DNA from: Branchiostoma floridae
Lineage: Eukaryota > Chordata > Leptocardii > Amphioxiformes > Branchiostomatidae
Direction of reading: 5' to 3'
Assembly: GCF_000003815.2 (NCBI RefSeq)
Contig: NC_049985.1
Span: 6,323,843 to 6,387,842, forward strand
DNA: 64,000 bases
Position 1 is the first letter of the stretch. Every line of letters starts with the position of its first letter. Below the pieces are notes generated by a model, which made no database searches, was not told where the DNA came from, and saw only the letters and a program-made list of their open reading frames with translations. Of this stretch, positions 30,801-39,944 are shown piece by piece. Position numbers and translations under genes: made by a program.

Positions 30801-31321
30801 AGGTGCAAGTCACCTCAAAGTACATCAAGATAATACCAGGTAATGTAGTATACAACACAAACAAGGCTAATAAAAAACAGCTAGAAATAATTCTATTATC
30901 TACTCATTATGTAAATGGCTGGAATGCAAATCAATGTTGTCTGATACTACTACTACTACTACTGTCAGTCAGTCAGTCAATGTAATATATAACACAAACA
31001 AGGCAAATATTTTGAAAAATGTTATCAATAATGCAAATGGCTGTAAATGCATATGCGTTTCAATCTTGTCTGATAATGAAAACAACATAAACAGTTATCA
31101 TGTATTCCTCATACTGACCATTCAACACGTACCTTTTTGACCTTGTACTTGATTGCGATTTTTAACCTCTCGAGACCAGGTCTTGCTGACGTCGTCTCCC
31201 TCTCCTCCTCGTCGTCCGGGCTTGTGTTGAGAATGGCCTGGACCTCCTGCGTGTTGTGACACAGGTCCAAGATACCCACCACAAAATCCTTGCACTGTTT
31301 GTTCAACTGTTTGTATTCACA
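15675..31321 (-). CDS. TRPC-type cation channel, TRPC3/6/7-like (spliced, N-terminus not found)
   Basis: Ten exons on the minus strand: 31321-31133, 30229-30065, 23922-23709, 22896-22672, 20838-20574, 19997-19926, 18740-18617, 18207 to the gap at 17942, 16476-16401 and 15862-15675. The phases of the first eight join cleanly. The product is a non-selective, calcium-permeable plasma membrane channel of the canonical TRP family. Seen: pre-S1 elbow with HPNCQQQ and YWIAPCSR, S1 after LRSPFMKF, S4-S5 with ILPANES and [10 protein letters not shown], pore [12 protein letters not shown]6 [15 protein letters not shown] helix [10 protein letters not shown] and a C-terminal CIRB/coiled coil ([15 protein letters not shown]). 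EIEDDSDVEW and ISSLRYELL, and absence of the TRPC1/4/5 pore cysteines, favour the TRPC3/6/7 branch. Ankyrin exons are missing from view, and at least one exon between the TRP helix and CIRB region is probably hidden in or near the gap. Confidence 0.93.
16401..16476 (-). CDS. TRPC exon, CIRB region
   Basis: Encodes [20 protein letters not shown] and INEG, the calmodulin/IP3-receptor binding segment of TRPC C-termini. The donor GTATGC follows one base of the Gly codon and fits the last exon. The acceptor (GGTTTAG) is pyrimidine-poor, so the start is less certain than the end. Confidence 0.87.
17416..17665. repeat. Diverged third copy of the intron-3 palindrome repeat
   Basis: Shares, in order, AACCATGCATAACTGTCAAA, a GGGCTCCA-ATGGGG block, GCTGATTTTA-ACATTTT, AAGGCTCT and ACCAGGACTCCA with 2260-2500. 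Roughly 75-80% similar by eye. It lies in a TRPC intron, 180 bases from the second N gap. Confidence 0.75.
17842..17941. other. Assembly gap (100 N)
   Basis: Run of exactly 100 N immediately downstream (gene sense) of the TRP-helix exon; exactly 100 N often marks a gap of unknown size. Confidence 0.99.
17942..18207 (-). CDS. TRPC exon, TRP helix (runs towards an assembly gap)
   Basis: Begins [21 protein letters not shown] with the TRP-helix motif, then [20 protein letters not shown], a Cys-containing basic stretch and a run of six Lys codons from an AAG repeat. The 3' end is uncertain: candidate donors (GTGTAT, GTAGAG) lie just before the N run at 17941, so the last few codons may be intronic. 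Confidence 0.9.
18617..18740 (-). CDS. TRPC exon, S6
   Basis: Encodes [18 protein letters not shown] and [19 protein letters not shown], the S6 gate helix. Acceptor TTTCTCCTAG, donor GTAAGA, phase 0. Confidence 0.95.
19926..19997 (-). CDS. TRPC exon, pore helix and selectivity filter
   Basis: A 72-bp exon encoding [20 protein letters not shown], including the LFW pore motif shared by TRPC channels and the FGLSE filter region. Acceptor TTCGCAG, donor GTCAGA (weak), splitting an Arg codon. Confidence 0.94.
20340..20470. repeat. Dispersed repeat with a TGACGTCA (CRE-like) core, copy 1
   Basis: GGGACGGGGCCGATAATGAC, CAACATTTGACCC, TTGACGTCA and a GATTGGCCGTGTCAGATA block line up in the same order with 49915-50030. 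Shorter related pieces occur at 21820-21870, 40905-40950, 44945-45010 (inverted) and 45745-45790. Family not identified. Confidence 0.55.
20574..20838 (-). CDS. TRPC exon, S4 and S5
   Basis: 265 bp encoding [49 protein letters not shown] and [14 protein letters not shown]. This is the most conserved TRPC block, and the phases (2 bases in, 2 bases out) fit both neighbours. Acceptor CTTTTTCAG, donor GTAAGA. Confidence 0.96.
22672..22896 (-). CDS. TRPC exon, end of S2 and S3
   Basis: Encodes [18 protein letters not shown], the typical cytosolic S2-S3 motif, and S3 ([20 protein letters not shown]), then a polar S3-S4 loop containing an N-Y-S sequon. Acceptor TTGTACAG, donor GTGCAG, phase 1. Confidence 0.94.
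23709..23922 (-). CDS. TRPC exon, S1 and start of S2
   Basis: Encodes [20 protein letters not shown] (S1), AERFEGF, an extracellular S1-S2 loop with an N-T-T glycosylation sequon, and ELLVILWVL of S2. Acceptor CTCTCCAG, donor GTACGT, phase 1. A 6.1 kb intron separates it from the previous exon. Confidence 0.94.
25036..25296 (-). CDS. Unrecognised 86-codon open frame in a TRPC intron
   Basis: Starts ATG and ends TAG. The translation is hydrophilic and basic ([19 protein letters not shown], then [10 protein letters not shown]-like and [13 protein letters not shown]) with ordinary codon use and no low complexity. I do not recognise the family. It lies on the same strand as TRPC, does not match TRPC, and could be a fragment of a mobile-element protein, a small intronic gene or chance. 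Confidence 0.25.
   Translation of the reverse strand: MTKFTQIYKRILSNSTNTKPVPLSEVIDLHPEARNRAVWKPYFTGTLPKHVHKVLQKTPAELVPLLQRSRINRMKDQGDNEVQELM
26200..26393 (-). mobile_element. tRNA-derived SINE with a conserved central domain
   Basis: On the minus strand it begins CCCCTGTAGCTAAACTAG (A-box-like, 26384-26373) and GGTTCGAATC (B box, 26314-26305), then GTCTTTCGGAAGAAACGTAA and GGGGTCTCGTG. Box A and B spacing is that of a tRNA head. The TTTCGGA-GA-ACGTAAAA-GGTC-CGTG block resembles a conserved SINE domain of marine invertebrates; that comparison is from memory. Confidence 0.65.
27073..27358. repeat. Fold-back and direct duplication
   Basis: Two direct copies sharing GCAGGATATTGAACGCAGGA, GACAAG-TGTGGGACC and AGACCTAAACTTCCTGT (27118-27190 and 27288-27358), with TTTTAGCAACAGGTTATA and its inverse TATAACCTGTTGCTAAAA between them. 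A locally rearranged repeat; origin unknown. Confidence 0.8.
29888..29985. repeat. Minisatellite, 22-bp unit
   Basis: About four to five copies of ACGACTTGTACCATGTTGCGAA variants, ending about 80 bases from the donor of the TRPC pre-S1 exon, inside the intron. Confidence 0.85.
30065..30229 (-). CDS. TRPC exon, pre-S1 region
   Basis: Encodes [17 protein letters not shown] and the hydrophobic elbow ending in YWIAPCSR. The acceptor is GATGTAG, chosen over the nearby TAG seven bases further because only it gives FVAHPNC and keeps the frame with the previous exon. Donor GTAAGC, phase 0. Confidence 0.94.
30248..30276 (+). repeat. (AAAC)n microsatellite
   Basis: Seven tandem CAAA units just upstream (gene sense) of the TRPC pre-S1 exon acceptor; the run is on the intron side. 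Confidence 0.9.
31133..31321 (-). CDS. TRPC exon, linker-helix domain
   Basis: Encodes [20 protein letters not shown] and, after an acidic insert (SPDDEEERE), [11 protein letters not shown]. The order and the QCKDFVVG and AIKY-VKK motifs match the segment between ankyrin repeats and membrane domain in TRPC proteins. Acceptor TTTTTGCAG, donor GTACGT, phase 0 at both ends. First exon that can be recognised; upstream exons are missing. Confidence 0.93.
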
Positions 31322-34300
31322 CTGCAAAAAGAACAAGTAAAACGATCTTGTATAAATGGCAAGAACATTTATATTCCTTCTTTCAGCTTCATGTGGCATG
31401 TAGTTCATGTCCCTGTGGGAATCAGTGCGCCAGTAGACGAGAGGGTGAAGAAGAAAGAGCAAACCCCTCCTTCACCTTAAAAAGCCTTTTGCAGGCCGAG
31501 CAAACAGGTCGCAGAACCCACAACGATGAGTTACACTGTCTCACGTGACAGATGGATGCCAACAAGAACAAAAACAACATTCCTTCATTATACATGCCAT
31601 TTGGAAATGATAGTTTGTGAGGAGGGAGGGGGGGGGGCACAAGTTTGGTCACGGTTGGGACTGCATTTTTCTCAGTGCTGCGCCACCTAGTGTTGGAAAG
31701 TAGAACCAGTCAGAACTGCTCCTTGGCAGGTTGCAGAACTAACAAAACGTTGGCAGGTAAATCACTTTGGCTGTGCAGCGACTGAATACATTGTCCATTT
31801 TTGTACTAACCTGACAGAACTATTCAACAATGTCAATACAAGAGTGAGTTGACATTGTTCAATGATATAATTGAAGCCATGTAAGTCCAAACACCTTAGA
31901 AATCAAGTCACCGTGGCATTTTCAGTTAGCTTCTACACGAGTCGCCATGGCAGATTCTGCTGGAGCGGAATGAGTGGATTGACATCAAAGTCTAAAGAAA
32001 ATTGAATTCACAGACGATGGGCAAATTAGCAAAATGAGTTGTGGTGGCATTTTCACTAGCCCGTGAAATAACTCGTAGTGACAGATTTTGCTGGCTTTAC
32101 CGATAGCCGCCTAAAGTAAAAGCAATTCCAGTGACAGTGAGGGAAAGCGCAAGTACAAGTTGAAGGCTGAAATGACATTCAGATAGTAGGTTGTGTTCAG
32201 TTTACATGTCAGGAATGTATTTTTGCAACAGAATTACCAATTCACATATCACTTTGATACTTTAAGATAGTTTTAAAGATCAGTACCATTTTCTAATGAT
32301 TTGTCGGACCTAAACTGTAGGTAGATGAAAGTTGATGAATATGATCACATGAAAATCTAGATTGCCTTGCTAAAGACAAGCACAATACATCATCAGTCTA
32401 ATCATTCAATATTCTAACTCCATATTTACAAATTATAACCTAGAAATGATTAATGTACACTACTTCAAACGGCCATTCTCGTAGTCATAATTTGTTAACA
32501 ATAAACTAGTATTAGTGTATTGTATCCTTTGTTATTGCCATACCATATACAACTGATGAAAAGTAGAAAATAAACAAATTCATTACGTATATATTTGTTT
32601 GTTTGAACATTTGTTTATTCATATCCTGTTAGACAACGTTAGATATCTCAAGTGCTCTTAAACGTTTGCTCTACCACAGAAATTCCATCCCACAAGTCGT
32701 TTACCTATGATACACTGACACCCAGCACTGATACTACTCAAGTTACAGATTCAAAGTCGCAGAGAACGTAATAACTTTCATAAAGCTTAAAGGCGACTTG
32801 TCACAATATGACCTCTGTGGTTATATAACTTGCATATTGTAAAGAAGTTACACAACGTGCACCAGCGTAAAAATTCAAATCTAATGCCGGCAAACTTTTT
32901 GTCCTCGCCGTAAGCGTCTCAGCCTAAAATGCTATCTGTTCTTCTACATCCAGTAATATGTGTTATCATGCTCATGATGAATGGGTGTACGCGGAGTGGG
33001 AGAAGTACATGGAGGAAATGTAATCCTGACAAGTGCAGCCTTAATCCGAACACGCGCTCTCTTGGAAAATTGTAATAACGCCCAGGAGGTACAAAAAGAT
33101 ATCGGGACCCAGGTCACGAGAATCGGATGCCTCAAAGACGTTCGGCATTTGCATCCGAAAGGGCGACCGAACCCTAGTCGGAAAAAGCAGTTCTAAGGTC
33201 AAGTTCTATTCGTCTGTAAAGCAAATAGCAGTTATTTCTTCAAACACTTGTCAGCAATGTATCAGAAAAATGATAGGCGTAGGACGAATGCAAACGCTTC
33301 AAGAGAACTTGTTGTAACGACTTCGGGAGTCTAACAGTCGCTGGATGGAAACCCTTTTTTCATTGTTTTATGGGAGGGGATTCATGACTAGGACCATACT
33401 TATGTCGTTCATTACTGCTTATAAGATTAACGCTTTTTTTCACAATATACCTTGAAATGTAGACATGATCCAAAGTGGACGATCAACAACGCCTGTCAAA
33501 TCATATGGCAAAATCCATGTTTATTTGTCAATGATATCATCAATTTTTCTTCAGTTATATTGTTGGTAACGAAGGTATTCTTTGAGTTAGGTCTATCTTA
33601 GCCTGTTAATTTTCATGTCTTTCATGTCTCATCATATAACGTTCGCTGGACTCATGAAAGTGCCTTTACGAGTTTGTCCATAACCTGTTCACCAGTACTG
33701 GCATCTGCCACCGCTTCAGGCTAGGATTTCTCGGTGCTGTACGCTTCTATTCCAGCCTGGCCAACAAAAGCCACCACGGTGATTTTTTTTCTTCGCGGGC
33801 ATGTTGGCCCTGGTTTCTGAGCCAATACAAGCCTAGCACGGGCAGTTGCAGCTTACCTCCCGAGAAAATTAAAGAGTCCCTCTGGGTACCGGAGTCCTCC
33901 GTGGACACGACAGATTCTCGCGGACTTGAGCTTCCCACCGTCAAAGTTTCCTTGTTTTGTAGTTGTGAGAACAGTGATACAGACCACTGAAGAGGTGGCC
34001 TGTTTCAGCCCTGACAACAAGCTGGATTCCAAGTCAGAATTGTCATTGCCATTTCAACTCTAATCAGCCATTACAGACATTGCCAAAACATAGATGATCA
34101 AATATCTAGTTCGATTTGGCATTCATTAATACTTTGTACAGGGCTGACCTGTTACAAATTGCTTCATCGTATCTCATCTAACAGCCTATAGATAAATCTA
34201 TAGACCATCTCTTCCCTACATCACACCTCTCCACGGGTCGCCACCCTGTCAACAATAAAAGACCATTGGAGCAGACAACGAAAATCAGTCCATGGCATCT

Positions 34301-36267
34301 CGCTATCAGCCAGTGGTAACCATTCCAATCAGCCACGTTCTTTCACGGTTCGTTGGCGATTTTACTACATATTCATTCCTGTCGGCTAGAGAGATTAACT
34401 GGTCGATACAGGCAGAATATTCATCACAGTAAAATGCTAGCATCATTACCCTCATGAAAAATGAAGGTGTCTGTGTTTCCGTATATTTGTGGACAGTATA
34501 GAACGACTGGATCGATTGTAATGATTTAGGGGTGTGAGTAGGTCTTAAGAAGATAAAGGTCAAAATCATGTTTGGGTCTTCTGTCGGTTATCCTAGGCAC
34601 TGCAGCAAAACTTTCGGTTTTAGTATCGTTTGCACTGGACATGCTGTAGTCTGGTTTTACACTTTCAACACTTTCACTATTCAAAGATCTTGTACAACTG
34701 GCACGTAGTGCTAGGATTTAAACGCAAGCTTTAAGACCACCGTCTGTAATCTGAATCTATGACGTGGTCACATGCGCCGTACGTAGGTCGTAGCACGACA
34801 TCCATGTCGTAGTTCTATTTGCCGACATCCCTCTAAGACAGCCGTATTCCTTAACAAGCTCATGGGTTGATACGACACATACACGAATATTCCAACAATG
34901 CCCGTTAGTTGGCGACCGAACGACGTTCGTCAGACAAAAGTGACCTGGCCAATTGCAAACTACGCATATTCCATCAATACTAAAAAAAATCCCACTATCA
35001 CAGCGACACCTAGGCACCCGAGTATGTGTGGTGGTGTCTCCACATGCTTAGATAAGGCTTAGATCTTGTATCGCTTCACGATGAATCACTTCATGTAAGA
35101 CGCTGTTCTTGAAACGAGAAGATTGAAGGGGCAAAGGGCCTCTTGAACTCTTCCACTTCAGATGTTGTGAACTGGTCATCCGTCAGTCTGTTTGCCAACA
35201 TGCCGTGCTTTCTCATCGATGCAACAATGGAGGCTTTGCGGAAAGAGCCTTTCCTAACTGCATCCATTTTCCTAACGTGCCCGCGCGGAATGTTCCCATA
35301 TCTGCTGACTTTGAAGTCAAACTACTTCGGCGTGAGGTGAATATGAGGCAATCTCAAGAAGAACATCATCTACCAGTAGTAATAGAGGCATGGTTCAAAC
35401 GGAATTGTCCACAGGAAATAGAGGCCGCCAACCTTGTTCTTGACACGACTATTGAGGTTAGACATCTGGGTTATATAACATACGCAAGGTAACTGTTACT
35501 CACAGGGTACCGGGTAGAATTTGGAAACGATCAGACGTTTTAGACAGCTGCAGCACCCAATGACGGTGACTGAGCTAGAATCTGATGAATCTTTGTTCTG
35601 AACACTCGAGTACTCAGCTCTGCACATTTATTAACTTCGTTTGAGTGGACAGTACAATATGTTTGTTAGCTTAGATATTTGATTGATAATAATGTTTGAT
35701 ACATCTGTACATCGAAAATGTATAGACATTTGAACCTATACACACAATTTTAAATGCCTCTTTCAGATCTAGGTATGGTATTCAGAGGGGTATGTCTGTC
35801 TACCCACATAGGGCATGCCATATTGATACTAACACTGCATACGTCATGACTCATGTGGGGGCACGTGTTTGTAAAAGATATGTGGATACTTTTTACAATT
35901 CTACATTTGTCGGAGAAAAAAAACCCCACTGCAATCTAAACTTTTCAACATTGACATACATACACACACCACTCTAATTTCCGGTAACAGTTCTGAAAGG
36001 TATAACGTTATGTAACTGTCTACTGGCATTGGTCATGCCATACTGTGGCCTCAACTTCTTAAGCCACGTGGTGCATGTGTTTATAAATGATACATGAATC
36101 AATTATCTCATAAGTCCAGTCTACGTAGCGTTACGCTCTGCTGAAAATAGCTGGCGTTAGCAAATCTGTAGCCTGGTATCCGCTCCATAGGCTCGGTGTA
36201 GGAGAGTTTACCGGCCCCAGCCCTACTAAGTGACATTTTCATTGTTTTATTTTTTCCAAAGCTAAAG
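31322..36267. other. Region upstream of the recognised TRPC exons
   Basis: The TRPC N-terminal exons (ankyrin repeats) should lie to the right on the minus strand, but I could not find ankyrin-like sequence here. There are degenerate duplications near 31900-32110 (both with GGTGGCATTTTCA-like phrases) and near 35790-36090. One weak exon candidate is listed separately. Otherwise nothing recognised. Confidence 0.4.
33857..33950 (-). CDS. Weak candidate exon, Ser/Thr-rich
   Basis: Minus-strand open frame ETLTVGSSSPRESVVS, then TEDSGTQRDSLIFSG, bounded by an AG acceptor and a consensus GTAAGC donor (phase 1). The codon pattern looks coding, but the phase does not fit directly to the TRPC exon at 31321, and no family is recognised. 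Confidence 0.25.
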
Positions 36268-36495
36268 CTCCCTTTCCACTAGACGGCGATCGCGATTAGC
36301 TCTCACTGCGATCTAAATAGGTTATGTGAACCTTTGATTTACTAGGTATATCATACAGCATGTTGAAGTGTAATTGAGAGGACAACAAAACGCAAAAAGT
36401 GTACAAAAATTGTTTTATTTCTATACAATTCGTTGAACGATCTGTCAAATTCAGAGAGAGCGAGCGGCGAGTGCGCCGTTCTAGTGGACAGGAGT
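36268..36495. mobile_element. MITE-like element with CTCC-TTTCCACTAGA termini
   Basis: Left end CTCCCTTTCCACTAGACGGC and right end, read inverted, CACTCCTGTCCACTAGAACG form imperfect terminal inverted repeats about 20 bp long around a 228-bp segment. No coding capacity. Target duplication not clear. Confidence 0.5.
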
Positions 36496-38189
36496 GTAAG
36501 TAACCCCGCCATAAATTCATCGGAGTGTGCTGATTGACTTAGGCGGGCGGACAACACTCCCAGTACCGAGAAGATCCGTTCAAGCTCACGATGGAGTGGT
36601 TACCAGGCTAGCACACATCGCGCTATTAAAGCCAGACGTCGATACTCGGCTTGCTCCAGGGCCCGTGATACATGTACATCAGGACTCCCATTGGCAGGCA
36701 CGATGTAAGGTTCGTGTTGATAACGAAAACTGTAAATGGACTGTTGAAAAGGCCATCAGTAAAGGTTATAGCGTGGCTCAAGTCTGCCGCAGTGTCTGGC
36801 TTCCGTCTGTTAATCAACTTGTAGACAAAGGAGCGGAAATCGATAATCCTGTTTCCTTATGGGATGTTTTATGATGATTATGTAATTGTGAGTTATAACA
36901 AAAGGGGAAGGGGAGTTAGCGTGAATCTAGTTCTGTTTTTAGATGTAGGCAGTGTCTGGTTTATATGAATGTGTCCATCGGGATCAAGGAGGGGAAGTCG
37001 TTTATTTCTTATTGGGAAGTTTGTGTCAATTAGTTAATTGTGAATTATGTCGGGTGAGATTTCGTTTAAGTTGTTCATTGAGCTTTGGGCTAAATCTTGT
37101 ATTCCATTTACCTGGCAGGGAACTTTTAAGTGAGATAATTTAGTAATCAATTGAACTGTAGGATGCAGTGTCGATACCATTGGTTCCTGAGAGATAAGAA
37201 TACAGACCGCAGATTCAAATACCCCCTTCACATTATATACGATCTTCGGACGTTCTTCGCGATCGCAGGAAGGTCGGCTGATTTTAAGATCTTAAGATGG
37301 TCTTGCGTATTTTTCGCCTCAAAACTGTCCCCCTCACATATACGCGAGGCTCGTGAGATCGACGGTGAATAAATCTATGATAATAAACCTCCCATGACCT
37401 CTTGCACGCGGACAAGGTAACACAAAACGTTCCTAAAAAAAGGCAAGAGATCAATAAATGTTGCTTATTTTGTTGTCGTAATCTTTTTAAACAATGAATG
37501 GAATGCGCGGGCATAATAGAAATGACGCAAGAAAAGAAAGTGTGTCACAAAGTCAGCCTACATACTGCCACAGGGGCCACAATGTTAGAATTACCCTCGC
37601 ATTCCCAGAAATTCAATATTTGTAAACAAACGGAAGTCGGACGAACGTCGCCCGAACGTTGCCCAACTGACGGGCGTTCGCCATCCGATTTACGCTCGAT
37701 GATTAATAACTATGTCTTTGCTCGCCTATCGGTCTTCAATCGTTGGATTGACGCAAGACTATTGACCGATACCCTTGCAAGGTACGCACGATTTGTACGC
37801 ACAATCTGCGACTCGGTAACAGCTGTGCGATTTTGGAGATTTCCTTCGACTAGTCGCATATGTTAAGAACATGTTTCGCTGCACCGCGACCGTCGTAAGA
37901 CTCCTGGAAACTGCCGGCGATCCCTAAAAATCGCAAGATGATCGTGAGAACACCGGACGTCTTACTCACGAAAATGTCAATCAGAGTTCGTAAACTAGTC
38001 TTCCGATCGAATCGCGCCTATTGTGAAGGGGGTAAAATGATCACATACGGAGAGTCAACCAAACACCAGTCTGTACGAATACCTACTATAACGGTAAAAT
38101 TACAAAGAAAACTAATTGGCAGAAGTTGTGCGTTCACGTGTCAGGGCCATACGGACGAGTCAAAAGCTATCATTCAAAGAACCTCCTAA
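36496..38189. other. Non-coding stretch left of the LINE tail
   Basis: Several open frames of 60-120 codons, none with recognisable family features and with overlapping frames on both strands. CGATCG-rich patches near 37250-37370 and 37640-37700 suggest old repeat sequence. No gene called. Confidence 0.4.
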
Positions 38190-38199
38190 TTGTTCTCTC

Positions 38200-38372
38200 A
38201 GGGAGAAAGACAGAGGGGGAGGCAGCGGAAAAGATGGGAGTATGATATGAATGATGTAAGAGAACGGACAGGCATGGCACAAAGTGAAACATTAAGAAGA
38301 ACAGGAAACCGAGAAGGATGGAGAAAACTGGTTGCCAAATCCTCTGCGTCACCCAGACCTGTCCAAGTATAA
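38200..38372 (+). pseudogene. 5'-truncated LINE, C-terminal tail of ORF2
   Basis: Translation GRQRKRWEYDMNDVRERTGM, then TLRRTGNREGWRKLVAKSSA and a stop at 38370-38372. The pattern GRQRKRW-(D/E)-(I/M)-E-TG, followed by NRE-WR-LV, is the well-known end of ORF2 in many animal non-LTR retrotransposons. Upstream reverse transcriptase is absent, so this is a truncated insertion; the following 150 bases are presumably its 3' UTR. Confidence 0.7.
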
Positions 38373-38877
38373 TAAGACAAGGGGGGAGATGAGTTAGGAT
38401 ATATGATGTATATAATATTTTTTTTTCTTTTTTCCTGTCTTTTCTTTTCAGAGGTGGAATGAAGAAACTTTTGACTGAAGGTTATATCCACTTGTTTCTT
38501 CAGAGAATATTATTTTAATGTTTAACGAAGATATGTGTCTATCTGCTATGATGAATGGGCAATATTTTTTTTTTTATGAGAACAGCAACAGCCTATCCAT
38601 GACATTGATGGAATGTCCAGGCACCTCTTAATTCGATTGGTAGCGAAGGGCGAATAAAGGCCAGACGGATTGGGTAATATGTAGGATTTTACAGGACTTC
38701 TTCCTGGAAGTGAAATCTTTGTGGGGCCGTAAATGTTGTTGGAAATTGGACTAAGGAGTATTAGAATCTCTAAGTCTCGTGATGTTATGTACTGTAAGGA
38801 TTGATCACTTCACTTTCGTGATAAAAACTCCGCTTTCGGCACTATTGGATCGTACCGAAAGGGTAGCTGAAGGGCAA

Positions 38878-39109
38878 GTTAACGATTATTCTATTCGTAG
38901 ACGTTTCTTTCACTACGTAGATCACTAAGAGTTCAAAGACCTCACAACTCCATGAAATATCTAAGGTTTCTCGTATGTCTTGTTTAGTGGTAGTTAACGA
39001 TTATTCTATGCGTAGACTTTTCTTTGATTACGTAGCTCACAAAGAGTTCAAAGACCTCACAACTCCATGACATATTTGGGGTTTCTTGTATGTCTTGTTT
39101 AGTGGTAGT
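38878..39109. repeat. Tandem duplication, 115-bp unit, two copies
   Basis: Both copies start GTTAACGATTATTCTAT and share AGAGTTCAAAGACCTCACAA and GTATGTCTTGTTTAGTGGTA. About 90% similar. Confidence 0.9.
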
Positions 39110-39865
39110 TCATTAGTCACACATTTTTTTACATAAGGTTTTGACATATATGTGCCATTACATTGCTGGTGTGAGAGCTCAAACAGACAAATCATAACAG
39201 CTTGCTGTAAATCCCATGCCCTGGACTGTTCAGTCTGACTCTAGATCTACCACCTCTGCAGGCTCTGTGTCCCACCACCCAAGCAAGTCTGACCTTTGCG
39301 GTCATCTTTCCATCACTTCCTGCCAATCTACTAATTGTGCATTCAAATATCCACGGACACTCATCATAATGTATTGCTAATGACAGTAACTTTAATGTTA
39401 AGCATAAACATTAGAAGAATAGTTCCCTTCAGTACATCTGATGTCATGAGCATCTTGCTCGAGTGTTTCACATCAACTGCAAAACTACCCTGGCCGCTTT
39501 GATCTTGTCGTAGGATTTCTATGTACGTTGACAAAGGCTTCCGAAAGTCAACTACTTCGAAATCTACTTGCTTACCAGATAGAGTGCCCGCTTTGCGTGA
39601 GGTGGACGCGTCCCGATTCATACCAAATACATTGTCAATGAGATACAAACTTCTTTTTCCGCTTTGCAAACAGCACTTGCGAGAAATGATATTTGAACAC
39701 AATTGACCCTCTGTTGCAGTTTCTTGTACAATCATCAATTGTACAATTGTGGGGCACAAAGACTGAGGAACGGAGATGCATACCGTTCATTACACCATGA
39801 TTGTTGTGTGGTAAATACGTAAACCTTCATCTTTAGAGAACACAAGAGTGCAAGCAAACATGACA

Positions 39866-39937
39866 GGGGATGTAGCTCAGTGGTAGAGCGCACGCTTTGC
39901 ATGTGTGAGGCCCCGGGTTCGATCCCCGGCATCTCCA
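39866..39937 (+). tRNA. tRNA-Ala (anticodon TGC)
   Basis: 72 bases beginning GGGGATGTAGCTCAGTGGTA and ending GGTTCGATCCCCGGCATCTC plus discriminator A. The acceptor stem GGGGATG/CATCTCC pairs (one G-U), the A box (TAGCTCAGTGG) and B box (GGTTCGATCCC) are canonical, and anticodon TGC is at 39898-39900 in TTTGCAT. No intron. The sequence is close to the standard animal tRNA-Ala. CCA is not encoded, as expected in a eukaryote. Confidence 0.97.
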
Positions 39938-39939
39938 TA

Positions 39940-39944
39940 TTTTT
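39940..39944 (+). terminator. RNA polymerase III terminator of the tRNA
   Basis: TTTTT two bases after the mature 3' end. Confidence 0.9.

Noticed and set aside
30803-31140. Plus-strand frames overlapping (ACT)n and repeated ATAACACAAACAAGGC phrases
   Set aside because: AT-rich intronic low-complexity sequence, no coding signature.
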